Source of the DNA: Sporomusa sp.
GTDB taxonomy: Bacteria; Bacillota_C; Negativicutes; Sporomusales; Sporomusaceae
Direction of reading: 5' to 3'
Length of the DNA stretch: 5,935 nucleotides
Assembly: GCA_029256645.1 (NCBI GenBank)
Contig: JAQSXM010000385.1
Location: forward strand, 1 to 5,935
The notes beneath the pieces were generated by a model. The model was not told where the DNA came from. It saw only the letters and a list, made by a program, of their open reading frames with translations, and did no database searches. The position numbers were made by a program, and so were the translations under genes. Every line of letters begins with the position of its first letter. The stretch's first letter is position 1. Below are positions 1 through 4,725 of the stretch, piece by piece.

Positions 1-2
1 GT

Positions 3-65
3 GTGCAACCTGCTGCCAGCAAGCCGTTAAATGAAGATTTAGTTGATAAACCAGACAAACAGTAA
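3..65 (+). CDS. 3' end of a truncated rightward gene, function unknown
   Basis: From base 3 one frame stays open for 20 codons and ends at TAA (63-65). The visible tail is polar and charged (it ends LVDKPDKQ), as expected of a disordered C-terminus. Its stop codon abuts the stop codon of the leftward gene that follows, so the six bases TAATTA (63-68) end both genes. That tail-to-tail packing is the main reason to think this is a real gene end. With so few codons the frame could be open by chance, and no family can be assigned. Confidence 0.35.
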   Translation: MQPAASKPLNEDLVDKPDKQ

Positions 66-431
66 TTACTTTCGTTTTGCTCTTTCTTGGGCATGTTGGT
101 TAATATTTTGGTTTATCTTCTTGCAATCAAACTTACTCAATTTCTCCCCATAATTGTGTCGGTTCCCCTCATACGTGAACGTGAACCAGTTCCCAGATAG
201 ATAACTTCTTTCCGCAGTTTGTACACGCATTAAATCACCCCGCCTTTTTGTTGCTTGTCCAGTTACCAGGTGGCCAGACTCCTCTGGCTCAGACTCAGAC
301 TCAGACTCCTCGACCAAAACCTGTCCATTAACATCTGCTAATATCCGAGTAAATTTTTTAACGAACCAATCAGGAAAGTCGTCTAATTCAGTACCATCCT
401 TGTCTATAATCGCCTGGCGCTTTACTGCCAC
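66..431 (-). CDS. Hypothetical protein with acidic Ser-Glu tract (121 aa), probably mobile-element cargo
   Basis: I do not recognise this protein. The start is GTG (431-429). It is fixed by a strong SD (GGGAGGTG, complement of 439-446) nine bases away and by an in-frame TGA at 440-438, which forbids any longer form. The N-terminal 40 residues mix charged and aromatic positions (FPDWFVKKF at about 19-27). Residues 41-52 are an acidic run of alternating Ser and Glu encoded by a hexamer repeat. Residues 62-105 are rich in Arg, Tyr and Trp (GNWFTFTYEGN at 80-90), and the last 20 residues are strongly basic. There is no signal peptide or membrane segment. The acidic linker between two basic parts could suit a DNA- or RNA-associated accessory protein, but that is inference. 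It is divergent from the recombinase, across a spacer rich in dyads, as in phage or conjugative-element modules. Confidence 0.72.
   Translation of the reverse strand: MAVKRQAIIDKDGTELDDFPDWFVKKFTRILADVNGQVLVEESESESEPEESGHLVTGQATKRRGDLMRVQTAERSYLSGNWFTFTYEGNRHNYGEKLSKFDCKKINQNINQHAQERAKRK
289..308. repeat. Short tandem hexamer repeat (TCAGAC, about 3.3 copies)
   Basis: Three exact copies of TCAGAC and two further bases run in tandem. On the minus strand they encode the alternating Ser-Glu tract of the 121-aa protein. The unit is a multiple of three, so gain or loss of a copy by slippage would lengthen or shorten the acidic linker without a frameshift. Confidence 0.8.
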
Positions 432-523
432 CTTGCATCACCTCCCGCTTAAATATATGCAACTGCTGGTTGTCTGCTTGCCTCTTTACTTTCTTGTAAT
501 AAGTCGCGCTAATCAACTTAAAA

Positions 524-555
524 CGTCATGACGATTGTCTTATTGCCAATACAAT
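524..555. promoter_or_regulatory. Adjacent dyads in the divergent spacer; candidate operators
   Basis: The 432-710 spacer has no gene I would call with confidence. At 524-533 it contains a perfect 10-bp palindrome, CGTCATGACG. It is followed directly by an interrupted dyad at 534-555 (ATTGT at 534-538 with ACAAT at 551-555, enclosing ATTG at 542-545 and CAAT at 547-550). Clustered dyads between divergent genes of a mobile element suit repressor binding sites. No convincing -35/-10 pair for the leftward gene was found here, so the role is inferred from position and symmetry only. Confidence 0.35.
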
Positions 556-634
556 AGTTTTGATGATACCTTGCGGCTTAAGAAAGTTATTTGCTTTAGG
601 GTTGCTAAGAGTTTCATCTTTGAGCTATCGCTTA

Positions 635-643
635 TGCTAAGAT
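635..643 (+). promoter_or_regulatory. Weak candidate extended -10 for the recombinase transcript
   Basis: TGCTAAGAT has the TGn extension and four of six matches to TATAAT. No good -35 lies at 16-18 bases: TTGAGC at 620-625 is too close. If used, transcription would begin around 648-652, placing the large inverted repeat at the very 5' end of the mRNA. This is a weak call. Confidence 0.22.
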
Positions 644-647
644 AAAA

Positions 648-689
648 ATAAGCGTTTCGCGCATCATTTTTTATACGCGAAACGCTTAT
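648..689. repeat. Perfect 14-bp inverted repeat upstream of the recombinase
   Basis: The left arm at 648-661 (ATAAGCGTTTCGCG) is the exact reverse complement of 676-689, with a 14-base AT-rich spacer. On the plus strand no T-run follows, so it is not a rightward terminator. On the minus strand the stem is followed by TTTT and ATCTT (complement of 638-647), so it could stop leftward antisense transcription. It ends ten bases before the SD of the 35-codon ORF. It may be a recombinase-gene operator, a leader mRNA hairpin, or a terminator insulating the element. Confidence 0.75.
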
Positions 690-710
690 AATGATTCCAG
701 AGGTGGTCAC

Positions 711-818
711 ATGACAGTAAATCAAAGTATCTTATACCGAAGGTTAAAAGAGACTTTTTTAAAATTAGCCCAATCACACCAGGAGGGCCATAATGGACGC
801 AATTTACGCACGGGTTAG
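711..818 (+). CDS. Possible 35-aa leader peptide overlapping the recombinase
   Basis: ATG at 711 follows GAGGTG (700-705) by five bases, a good SD. The frame runs 35 codons to TAG at 816-818, 26 bases into the recombinase gene. The peptide starts MTVNQSILYRRLKETFLKLA and has a likely amphipathic helix at about residues 5-21, with a Gly-, Asn- and Arg-rich tail and no membrane segment. The recombinase SD (781-787) lies inside this ORF, so ribosomes translating it would pass over that site. This arrangement suits translational coupling, or a leader that tunes recombinase output. I recognise no homologue. The good SD and the overlap are the only evidence, and it could be a chance ORF. Confidence 0.42.
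   Translation: MTVNQSILYRRLKETFLKLAQSHQEGHNGRNLRTG
781..787 (+). promoter_or_regulatory. Ribosome binding site of the recombinase
   Basis: AGGAGGG lies five bases before the ATG at 793 and is nearly a full match to the anti-SD of 16S rRNA. It fixes this start, which sits directly before the conserved recombinase N-terminus (YARVST). It also lies within the upstream 35-codon ORF. Confidence 0.85.
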
Positions 819-2223
819 CACAGATGAACAGGCGAAAACCGGTTACTCGCTGGGAGATCAGGTATCTCAATGCCGTCATAAGCTTCTCAGTCTGGGTTTT
901 ACCAATATTAAAGAGTATATAGACGACGGTTATAGCGGCGAGTTCTTAGACCGGCCTCACCTTGATCACCTACGTGATGACCTTCGCCATGGCCATATAA
1001 AAAATATTGTGGTCTATGATCCCGACCGGCTTAGCCGTAATTTGACTAACCAGCTACTAATTGCAGACGAAATAGAAAAGGCCGGAGCTCAGCTCATGTT
1101 TGTAACTGGCGATTATGACTGCTCGCCAGAAGGTCGTCTCTTCTTCTCTATCCGCGGCGCAATTGCGGCCTTTGAGAAGGCTAAAATTCGGGAGCGAACT
1201 ATGCGCGGCAAACGAGCTAAGGCCCTTTCAGGTAAGCTAGTGTTCAACGATGATGCCTATGGTTATGCTTATGACTCAGAAGCCTGTATGTACGTCATAA
1301 ACGCAGATGAAGCTATCATAATAAGATTGATCTTCGACCTGTATACCAGTCGCATGTATGGAGTTAACAGCCTCAGGGCCGAGTTAAAAGCCTTAGGCAT
1401 AGTAAACCGCAAGGGCGAACCTTTCAACGCTTCTACACTCCACCGGATGCTTGTAAATGAAACATACGCCGGCATCAAATGGGCGTTCAAAACTTATGAT
1501 AAAGCAATCGCCCAGAAAAAGAGAAAGAAGACAATTCGTGATCAGTCCGAATGGATACCAATAATCGTTCCAGCCATTATCAGCCGGGAGACATGGGAAA
1601 AAACTATTGAGTGTCGCCGGCACAATAAAGCAACAGCTAAGCGCAATACTAAATATGAATATCTATTGCAGAATATAATCCGCTGCGAGGCTTGTGGTTA
1701 CGCCATGCATGGAGTTACCTACCCAAGAAGAAACAGCAAAGATTACTCTTACTATGTTTGTACATCCTACATCAACGGCCATGAGTGTCCAGACAAAAAG
1801 AATGTCCCCAGTAAGGAGCTTGAAGAGGCGGTATGGTCAGACCTATTAGCAATGGCTAAAAAGAAAAAAGGTTTTTCCGTATTACATAAAAAAGATACCG
1901 ATCAGTTGTCGGCAAAAATAGGGTTAGAGAAACAGCTTGAGAATTTAAGAAAGCGCACGGCTGCAATTATAAAATGGGTTGCAAACGGTACCATTAATAT
2001 TAATGATGCGGAAAGAGACTTACTGGTTATTAACAAGGAGATTGCATCTGCGCAACTTGCGATAAACAAAATCATTACACTGCCTGTAGCCCGGAGCATA
2101 AAGAATGAAGACTTTATTAATGCGGAAACATTTGAACAAAAAAGACGGGCTTTACTCAATGCCGGCATTAAAATTTCAACAAAACGCGAAGACAGCACAA
2201 CCGTATATAAGATAAGGCTTTAG
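793..2223 (+). CDS. Large serine recombinase (site-specific integrase)
   Basis: This is a complete 476-residue large serine recombinase of the phage-integrase/TnpX type, which joins attP and attB through a 5'-phosphoserine intermediate after double-strand cleavage. The resolvase catalytic domain spans about residues 1-150. It has YARVST with nucleophile Ser9 and Arg7, DPDRLSR at 76-82 with the active-site arginines, and the helix-E motif AAFEKAKIRERT (125-136). A Recombinase domain follows at about 155-260 (GYAYD near 157, LNET-type VNETYAGIKW at 221-230). The zinc-ribbon cysteines are C298, C301, C323 and C332. A lysine- and leucine-rich stretch at about 354-430 probably forms the coiled coil that controls the direction of recombination. 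The length is usual for the family and no key residue is missing, so it should be active. It is transcribed away from the 121-aa gene and towards the presumed chromosome. No recombination directionality factor is recognisable in the window. Confidence 0.96.
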   Translation: MDAIYARVSTDEQAKTGYSLGDQVSQCRHKLLSLGFTNIKEYIDDGYSGEFLDRPHLDHLRDDLRHGHIKNIVVYDPDRLSRNLTNQLLIADEIEKAGAQLMFVTGDYDCSPEGRLFFSIRGAIAAFEKAKIRERTMRGKRAKALSGKLVFNDDAYGYAYDSEACMYVINADEAIIIRLIFDLYTSRMYGVNSLRAELKALGIVNRKGEPFNASTLHRMLVNETYAGIKWAFKTYDKAIAQKKRKKTIRDQSEWIPIIVPAIISRETWEKTIECRRHNKATAKRNTKYEYLLQNIIRCEACGYAMHGVTYPRRNSKDYSYYVCTSYINGHECPDKKNVPSKELEEAVWSDLLAMAKKKKGFSVLHKKDTDQLSAKIGLEKQLENLRKRTAAIIKWVANGTININDAERDLLVINKEIASAQLAINKIITLPVARSIKNEDFINAETFEQKRRALLNAGIKISTKREDSTTVYKIRL

Positions 2224-2290
2224 ATAGTTTTCAAAATTGTATTTATCGCTTTCACATGATATGCATGCATGATGAAAATTTGGCAGCAGT
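2224..2290. other. Possible attachment-site junction (element/chromosome boundary)
   Basis: Genes of mobile-element character lie to the left of this stretch and housekeeping genes (pseudouridine synthase, aldolase) to the right. Large serine integrases commonly sit next to their attachment site. The stretch holds a perfect 10-bp palindrome, ATGCATGCAT (2261-2270). It also holds the start of a 72-codon ORF that lacks an SD, as expected if integration removed the front of a gene. The other end of the element is outside the window, so no direct repeat of the core could be checked. This is positional inference. Confidence 0.25.
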
Positions 2291-2474
2291 CATGAAAAAG
2301 CATGATTTTCAAATGAGCGAAGAACCGGCAGATACTGAACGGCAATTTTACCGCCGCTTTGCCTACTTCTATGGCTTAAGATCAAATCCAATGGGAGACT
2401 ATATCAAGGAATCAATTGCTATGGAGCGGGAAAATGTAGCAGGCATAATTGGCATAGTTCAAAATATGATATAA
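2256..2474 (+). CDS. Hypothetical 72-aa ORF, possibly a truncated gene remnant
   Basis: I do not recognise this protein. The frame begins at ATG 2256 but is open back to 2211, just after an in-frame TAA at 2208-2210 inside the recombinase gene. Neither ATG 2256 nor the later in-frame ATGs at 2265 and 2292 has a visible SD, although every other confident gene here does. Residues 20-72 look like real protein: charged and aromatic (ERQFYRRFAYFYGL at about 28-41), then an amphipathic stretch ending GIIGIVQNMI. A strong terminator follows 13 bases after the stop, so the end of the gene is natural. The reading I favour is the 3' part of a chromosomal gene whose start was lost when the element integrated. 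A small intact gene co-transcribed with the recombinase is also possible. Confidence 0.5.
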   Translation: MICMHDENLAAVMKKHDFQMSEEPADTERQFYRRFAYFYGLRSNPMGDYIKESIAMERENVAGIIGIVQNMI

Positions 2475-2487
2475 TATCCATTATTGC

Positions 2488-2517
2488 AAGGGAGGCATCT
2501 GCCTCCTTTATTTTTTT
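2488..2517 (+). terminator. Rho-independent terminator after the recombinase and 72-aa ORF
   Basis: A 7-bp perfect stem (GGAGGCA 2491-2497, TGCCTCC 2500-2506) closes on two bases as drawn; in practice the inner pairs would open to give a larger loop. It extends outward through a G-T and two A-T pairs and is followed by TTTATTTTTTT. It separates the upstream unit from the pseudouridine synthase gene. Confidence 0.88.
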
Positions 2518-2530
2518 AAAGGATTTTAAT

Positions 2531-2576
2531 CTCGATAATACGAATACTACTTCACAGTATTAATTAATTCGAGGAG
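2531..2576 (+). promoter_or_regulatory. 5' leader of the pseudouridine synthase gene: weak -10 and a fold reaching its SD
   Basis: GATAAT at 2534-2539 matches TATAAT at five of six bases, but no good -35 lies 17 bases upstream, only a T-run. Two nested dyads follow: AATACT (2543-2548) with AGTATT (2556-2561), and CTCGA (2531-2535) with TCGAG (2569-2573). The outer pairing would cover the first bases of the SD GAGGAG (2571-2576). If the -10 is used, the 5' strand of the outer pair would not be in the mRNA, so the two readings compete. Confidence is low for either. Confidence 0.25.
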
Positions 2577-2581
2577 TCGCA

Positions 2582-3472
2582 ATGCCTGATTTTGCAGTAC
2601 CATTAACCTGCCCCACCCTATCGGTAAAAGATTTTCTACGCCGCCAGGCGGGGATATCGCTAACTTTATGGCGTAAGATAAAATACAAAGGAACACTCAA
2701 GGTAAATAACTTCCCGGCAACGATACATGGCTTGGTTTATCCCGGTGATATAGTTACTGTCACCTGGCCGGAAGATTCGACAATCATGGCGGAAAACTTA
2801 CCGCTGGCCATTGCTTATGAGGATGAATGGCTTTTAGCCACAGATAAGCCCGCCGGTATGCTGGTGCACCCGGCATCCGGCCAGCATTCAGGAACCTTAG
2901 CAAATGCTGTTATGCATTATTATCAGCAACAAAATTACTCATGTGGTTTCCATCCCGTCAACAGGCTTGATCGCAATACCTCAGGCCTAGTACTTATTGC
3001 CAAACGACCAGATATTCAGCATTGGCTGAATCAAAACCAACAACAGTTAGCAAAAACATACCTGGCCATCGCCGCAGGCCTACCCTTTCCGCCCGAAGGG
3101 AGCATCAATGTCCCTATTGGCCGGAAGCCCGGAAGCATAATTGAACGCGAGGTTAGCCTAACCGGTCAGCAGGCAATTACCCATTATCGTGTACTTAATG
3201 TCTTTAAAAATGCCAGTTTGCTTGAGATCATACTAGAAACTGGACGTACCCACCAGATACGGGTACATTTAAACCATATTGGCTGTCCATTACTAGGTGA
3301 TGACTTGTACGGTGGGTCAACAAACTTAATTCACCGACAGGCATTGCATGCAGCTAAGATCAGCTTACCTCATCCAATTACGCAACAGATTACCGATATT
3401 ATCAGCCCTATTCCTGGTGACTTGACAGATCTTATAAGCCAACTTGGCGAGCCGGTTACAAATATGCTATAA
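2582..3472 (+). CDS. RluA-family pseudouridine synthase with S4 domain
   Basis: This 296-residue enzyme should isomerise specific uridines in rRNA (or tRNA) to pseudouridine in the cytoplasm. ATG 2582 follows GAGGAG by five bases. An S4-type RNA-binding domain covers about residues 12-62 (SVKDFLRRQ, then the turn YPGDIVTV at 53-60). The catalytic domain runs from about 75 to 280. It has DKPAGMLVHP (88-97), the signature NRLDRNTSG (127-135) with catalytic Asp130, GRTHQIRVHL (221-230) and a C-terminal HAAKISLPHP block. The signature has Asn where many relatives have His before RLD; I believe this occurs in some Firmicutes paralogues, and the Asp is kept. The length is normal for the RluD/YlyB-like group. 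Which uridines are targeted, and hence the exact gene symbol, cannot be read from the sequence. It has its own leader after a terminator and precedes fba, which has a promoter of its own. Confidence 0.93.
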   Translation: MPDFAVPLTCPTLSVKDFLRRQAGISLTLWRKIKYKGTLKVNNFPATIHGLVYPGDIVTVTWPEDSTIMAENLPLAIAYEDEWLLATDKPAGMLVHPASGQHSGTLANAVMHYYQQQNYSCGFHPVNRLDRNTSGLVLIAKRPDIQHWLNQNQQQLAKTYLAIAAGLPFPPEGSINVPIGRKPGSIIEREVSLTGQQAITHYRVLNVFKNASLLEIILETGRTHQIRVHLNHIGCPLLGDDLYGGSTNLIHRQALHAAKISLPHPITQQITDIISPIPGDLTDLISQLGEPVTNML

Positions 3473-3473
3473 T
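3444..3473 (+). promoter_or_regulatory. Probable fba promoter (extended -10)
   Basis: TGCTATAAT at 3465-3473 is a perfect extended -10. TTGGCG (3444-3449, four of six) lies 18 bases upstream as the -35. It overlaps the last codons of the pseudouridine synthase gene, and transcription would start near 3480, giving a leader of about 50 bases. This lets fba be expressed independently of the upstream gene. Confidence 0.6.
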
Positions 3474-3491
3474 GTATGGGAAATATGCTAT
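3460..3491 (+). repeat. 11-bp direct repeat over and just after the fba promoter
   Basis: AAATATGCTAT occurs at 3460-3470 and again at 3481-3491, starts 21 bp apart, which is about two helical turns. The first copy contains most of the extended -10. The second is followed by CAT and so forms a second -10-like TGCTATCAT. It could be tandem promoters or a pair of regulator half-sites on one face of the helix. Confidence 0.6.
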
Positions 3492-3518
3492 CATATATCT
3501 GATTTTCAGGGAAAATAT

Positions 3519-3525
3519 AGGAGGG
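3519..3525 (+). promoter_or_regulatory. Ribosome binding site that fixes a TTG start for fba
   Basis: AGGAGGG is seven bases before TTG 3533. The next in-frame ATG is codon 9, inside the conserved N-terminus (SKEMFKKAY) and without an SD, so the TTG start is preferred. Confidence 0.85.
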
Positions 3526-3532
3526 ATTTCAT

Positions 3533-4465
3533 TTGTCATTAGTCACTTCGAAAGAGATGTTTAAAAAAGCGTATGCAGGACAATACGCTGTTGGAGCGTT
3601 TAACGTTAATAACATGGAAATTATCCAGGGTATTGTTGACGCAGCCAAGGAAGAACAGGCCCCACTGATCCTCCAGGTATCTGCCGGCGCCCGCAAATAT
3701 GCTAAACATATCTACTTAATGAAGCTGGTTGAAGCCGCTATAGATGATTCAGGCCTGCCTATTTGCTTACATCTTGACCATGGTGAGGATTTTGAAATCT
3801 GTAAATCTTGCATTGATGGTGGTTTTACTTCTGTCATGATCGACGGCTCAAAACTGCCATTTGAAGAAAATATTGCTCTTACTAAAAAAGTAGTAGAATA
3901 CGCCCATGAACGCGGTGTTGTTGTCGAAGCTGAGCTTGGCCGTTTGGCTGGTATCGAGGATGCCGTCAATGTCAGCACCAAAGACGCTACATATACTGAT
4001 CCAGATCAAGCTGTTGAGTTCGTTGAACGTACCGGTGTAGATTCATTGGCTATTGCCATCGGCACCAGCCACGGCGCTTATAAATTTAAAGGCGATTGCA
4101 ACCTTGATTTTGACCGCTTAACAACAATCTCCAGGCTTCTCCCGGCTTTTCCCCTTGTGTTGCACGGCGCCTCTACTGTACTACCTGAGTTTGTGGAAAA
4201 ATGCAATAATTATGGTGGGCAGATAAAAGGTGCACAAGGCGTACCCGAGGATATGCTGCTTAGGGCAGGTAAACTAGGAGTATGTAAGATTAATATTGAT
4301 ACCGATCTTCGTTTAGCTATGACAGCGTCAGTCAGAGAGCATTTATCCAAGAACCCGTCCGACTTTGACCCTCGTCAATACCTCAAACCTGCCCGTGAAG
4401 CCATCACAGGCATGGTCAAACACAAGATCCGGAATGTTTTAAACTGTAGCGGTCGCCTAAAGTAG
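3533..4465 (+). CDS. fba: Class II fructose-1,6-bisphosphate aldolase
   Basis: This is the zinc-dependent aldolase that splits fructose-1,6-bisphosphate into dihydroxyacetone phosphate and glyceraldehyde-3-phosphate in glycolysis, and runs in reverse in gluconeogenesis. It is cytoplasmic. All 310 residues form one TIM-barrel domain, close to the usual length. GAFNVNNMEI (21-30) is the N-terminal signature. LHLDHG (79-84) supplies catalytic Asp82 and zinc ligand His83. VEAELG (131-136) carries the conserved Glu134. TSHGAYK (178-184) gives zinc ligand His180 and phosphate-binding residues. LHGAS (210-214) gives His211, and NIDTD (254-258) completes the substrate pocket. No key residue is missing. 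The start is TTG. It has its own promoter just inside the preceding gene. A related activity such as tagatose-bisphosphate aldolase cannot be fully excluded from motifs, but the overall match to clostridial-type Fba is strong. Confidence 0.95.
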   Translation: MSLVTSKEMFKKAYAGQYAVGAFNVNNMEIIQGIVDAAKEEQAPLILQVSAGARKYAKHIYLMKLVEAAIDDSGLPICLHLDHGEDFEICKSCIDGGFTSVMIDGSKLPFEENIALTKKVVEYAHERGVVVEAELGRLAGIEDAVNVSTKDATYTDPDQAVEFVERTGVDSLAIAIGTSHGAYKFKGDCNLDFDRLTTISRLLPAFPLVLHGASTVLPEFVEKCNNYGGQIKGAQGVPEDMLLRAGKLGVCKINIDTDLRLAMTASVREHLSKNPSDFDPRQYLKPAREAITGMVKHKIRNVLNCSGRLK

Positions 4466-4477
4466 ACTAGCATATAA

Positions 4478-4519
4478 TTTCTATAATGGGAAAAATTAAT
4501 GATATGTCCATTATAGAAA
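4478..4519 (+). promoter_or_regulatory. 12-bp inverted repeat overlapping the SD of the 43-aa gene
   Basis: TTTCTATAATGG (4478-4489) is the exact reverse complement of 4508-4519, with an 18-base AT-rich spacer. The right arm takes in the first bases of the SD AGAAAGGGG (4515-4523). The left arm holds TATAAT at 4482-4487, and another TATAAT lies at 4473-4478, though neither has a good -35. It lacks a following T-run, so it is not a terminator for fba. It could be an operator over a promoter, or an mRNA hairpin that masks the SD. Confidence 0.6.
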
Positions 4520-4530
4520 GGGGTTGTATC

Positions 4531-4662
4531 ATGCACACTAACAATGTCAATTTTGCCGCTTTATCTACAGAAGAACTTAGTACCATTGAAAAATTTGAGA
4601 AAGAGTTTGCTAGTAAACATGGCAGCAAAGTTTTTCTTCTCGCATTTAACACTAATAAATAA
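4531..4662 (+). CDS. Small conserved-type protein, 43 aa, function unknown
   Basis: ATG 4531 follows AGAAAGGGG (4515-4523) by seven bases, and the frame ends with TAA 11 bases before a strong terminator, so both ends look like a gene. Layout: a polar N-terminus, then LSTEELSTIEKFEKEFASK (about 11-29), which should be a charged amphipathic helix, then GSKVFLLAF (31-39), a short beta-like hydrophobic end. From memory, many Clostridia and Negativicutes encode short proteins of the pattern LSxEEL-helix-Glu/Lys-rich-hydrophobic strand; none has a function I know. It is not long or hydrophobic enough for a membrane protein, and no toxin or antitoxin motif is apparent. It lies 65 bases after fba and may be read through from it or from its own TATAAT boxes. 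Confidence 0.7.
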   Translation: MHTNNVNFAALSTEELSTIEKFEKEFASKHGSKVFLLAFNTNK

Positions 4663-4665
4663 GCA

Positions 4666-4725
4666 GAAAAAAAGCGCCGCTGTTATGCACATCATGCACA
4701 CATAACAGCGGCGCCTCTTTTTCTT
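4666..4725. terminator. Bidirectional Rho-independent terminator between convergent genes
   Basis: A perfect 14-bp GC-rich stem (GCGCCGCTGTTATG at 4674-4687 with its exact complement at 4701-4714) closes a 13-base loop. It is flanked by an A-run at 4667-4673 and CTCTTTTTCTT at 4715-4725, so each strand has a T-tract after the stem. It ends the 43-aa gene rightwards and the SIR2-like gene leftwards; the latter's stop codon (4724-4726) lies at its edge. Confidence 0.95.

Noticed and set aside
388..516. Minus-strand open frame of 42 codons from TTG 516, overlapping the start of the 121-aa gene
   Set aside because: There is no SD before the TTG, no family resemblance, and it overlaps the well-supported GTG start in another frame. 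It is more likely chance.
540..879. Minus-strand open frames across the spacer and the recombinase start
   Set aside because: They lack SD sites, are antisense to the recombinase or leader region, and have no protein-like composition.
1269..2198. Antisense open frames within the recombinase gene
   Set aside because: They are shadows of a gene with clear catalytic motifs and have no SD or recognisable domain.
3422..3427. Perfect TTGACA near the end of the pseudouridine synthase gene
   Set aside because: It is 40 bases from the TATAAT at 3468, too far to pair with it, and no other -10 lies at the right distance.
3712..3981. Antisense open frame inside the aldolase gene
   Set aside because: It is Ser-rich and lies opposite highly conserved active-site codons, so it is a shadow.
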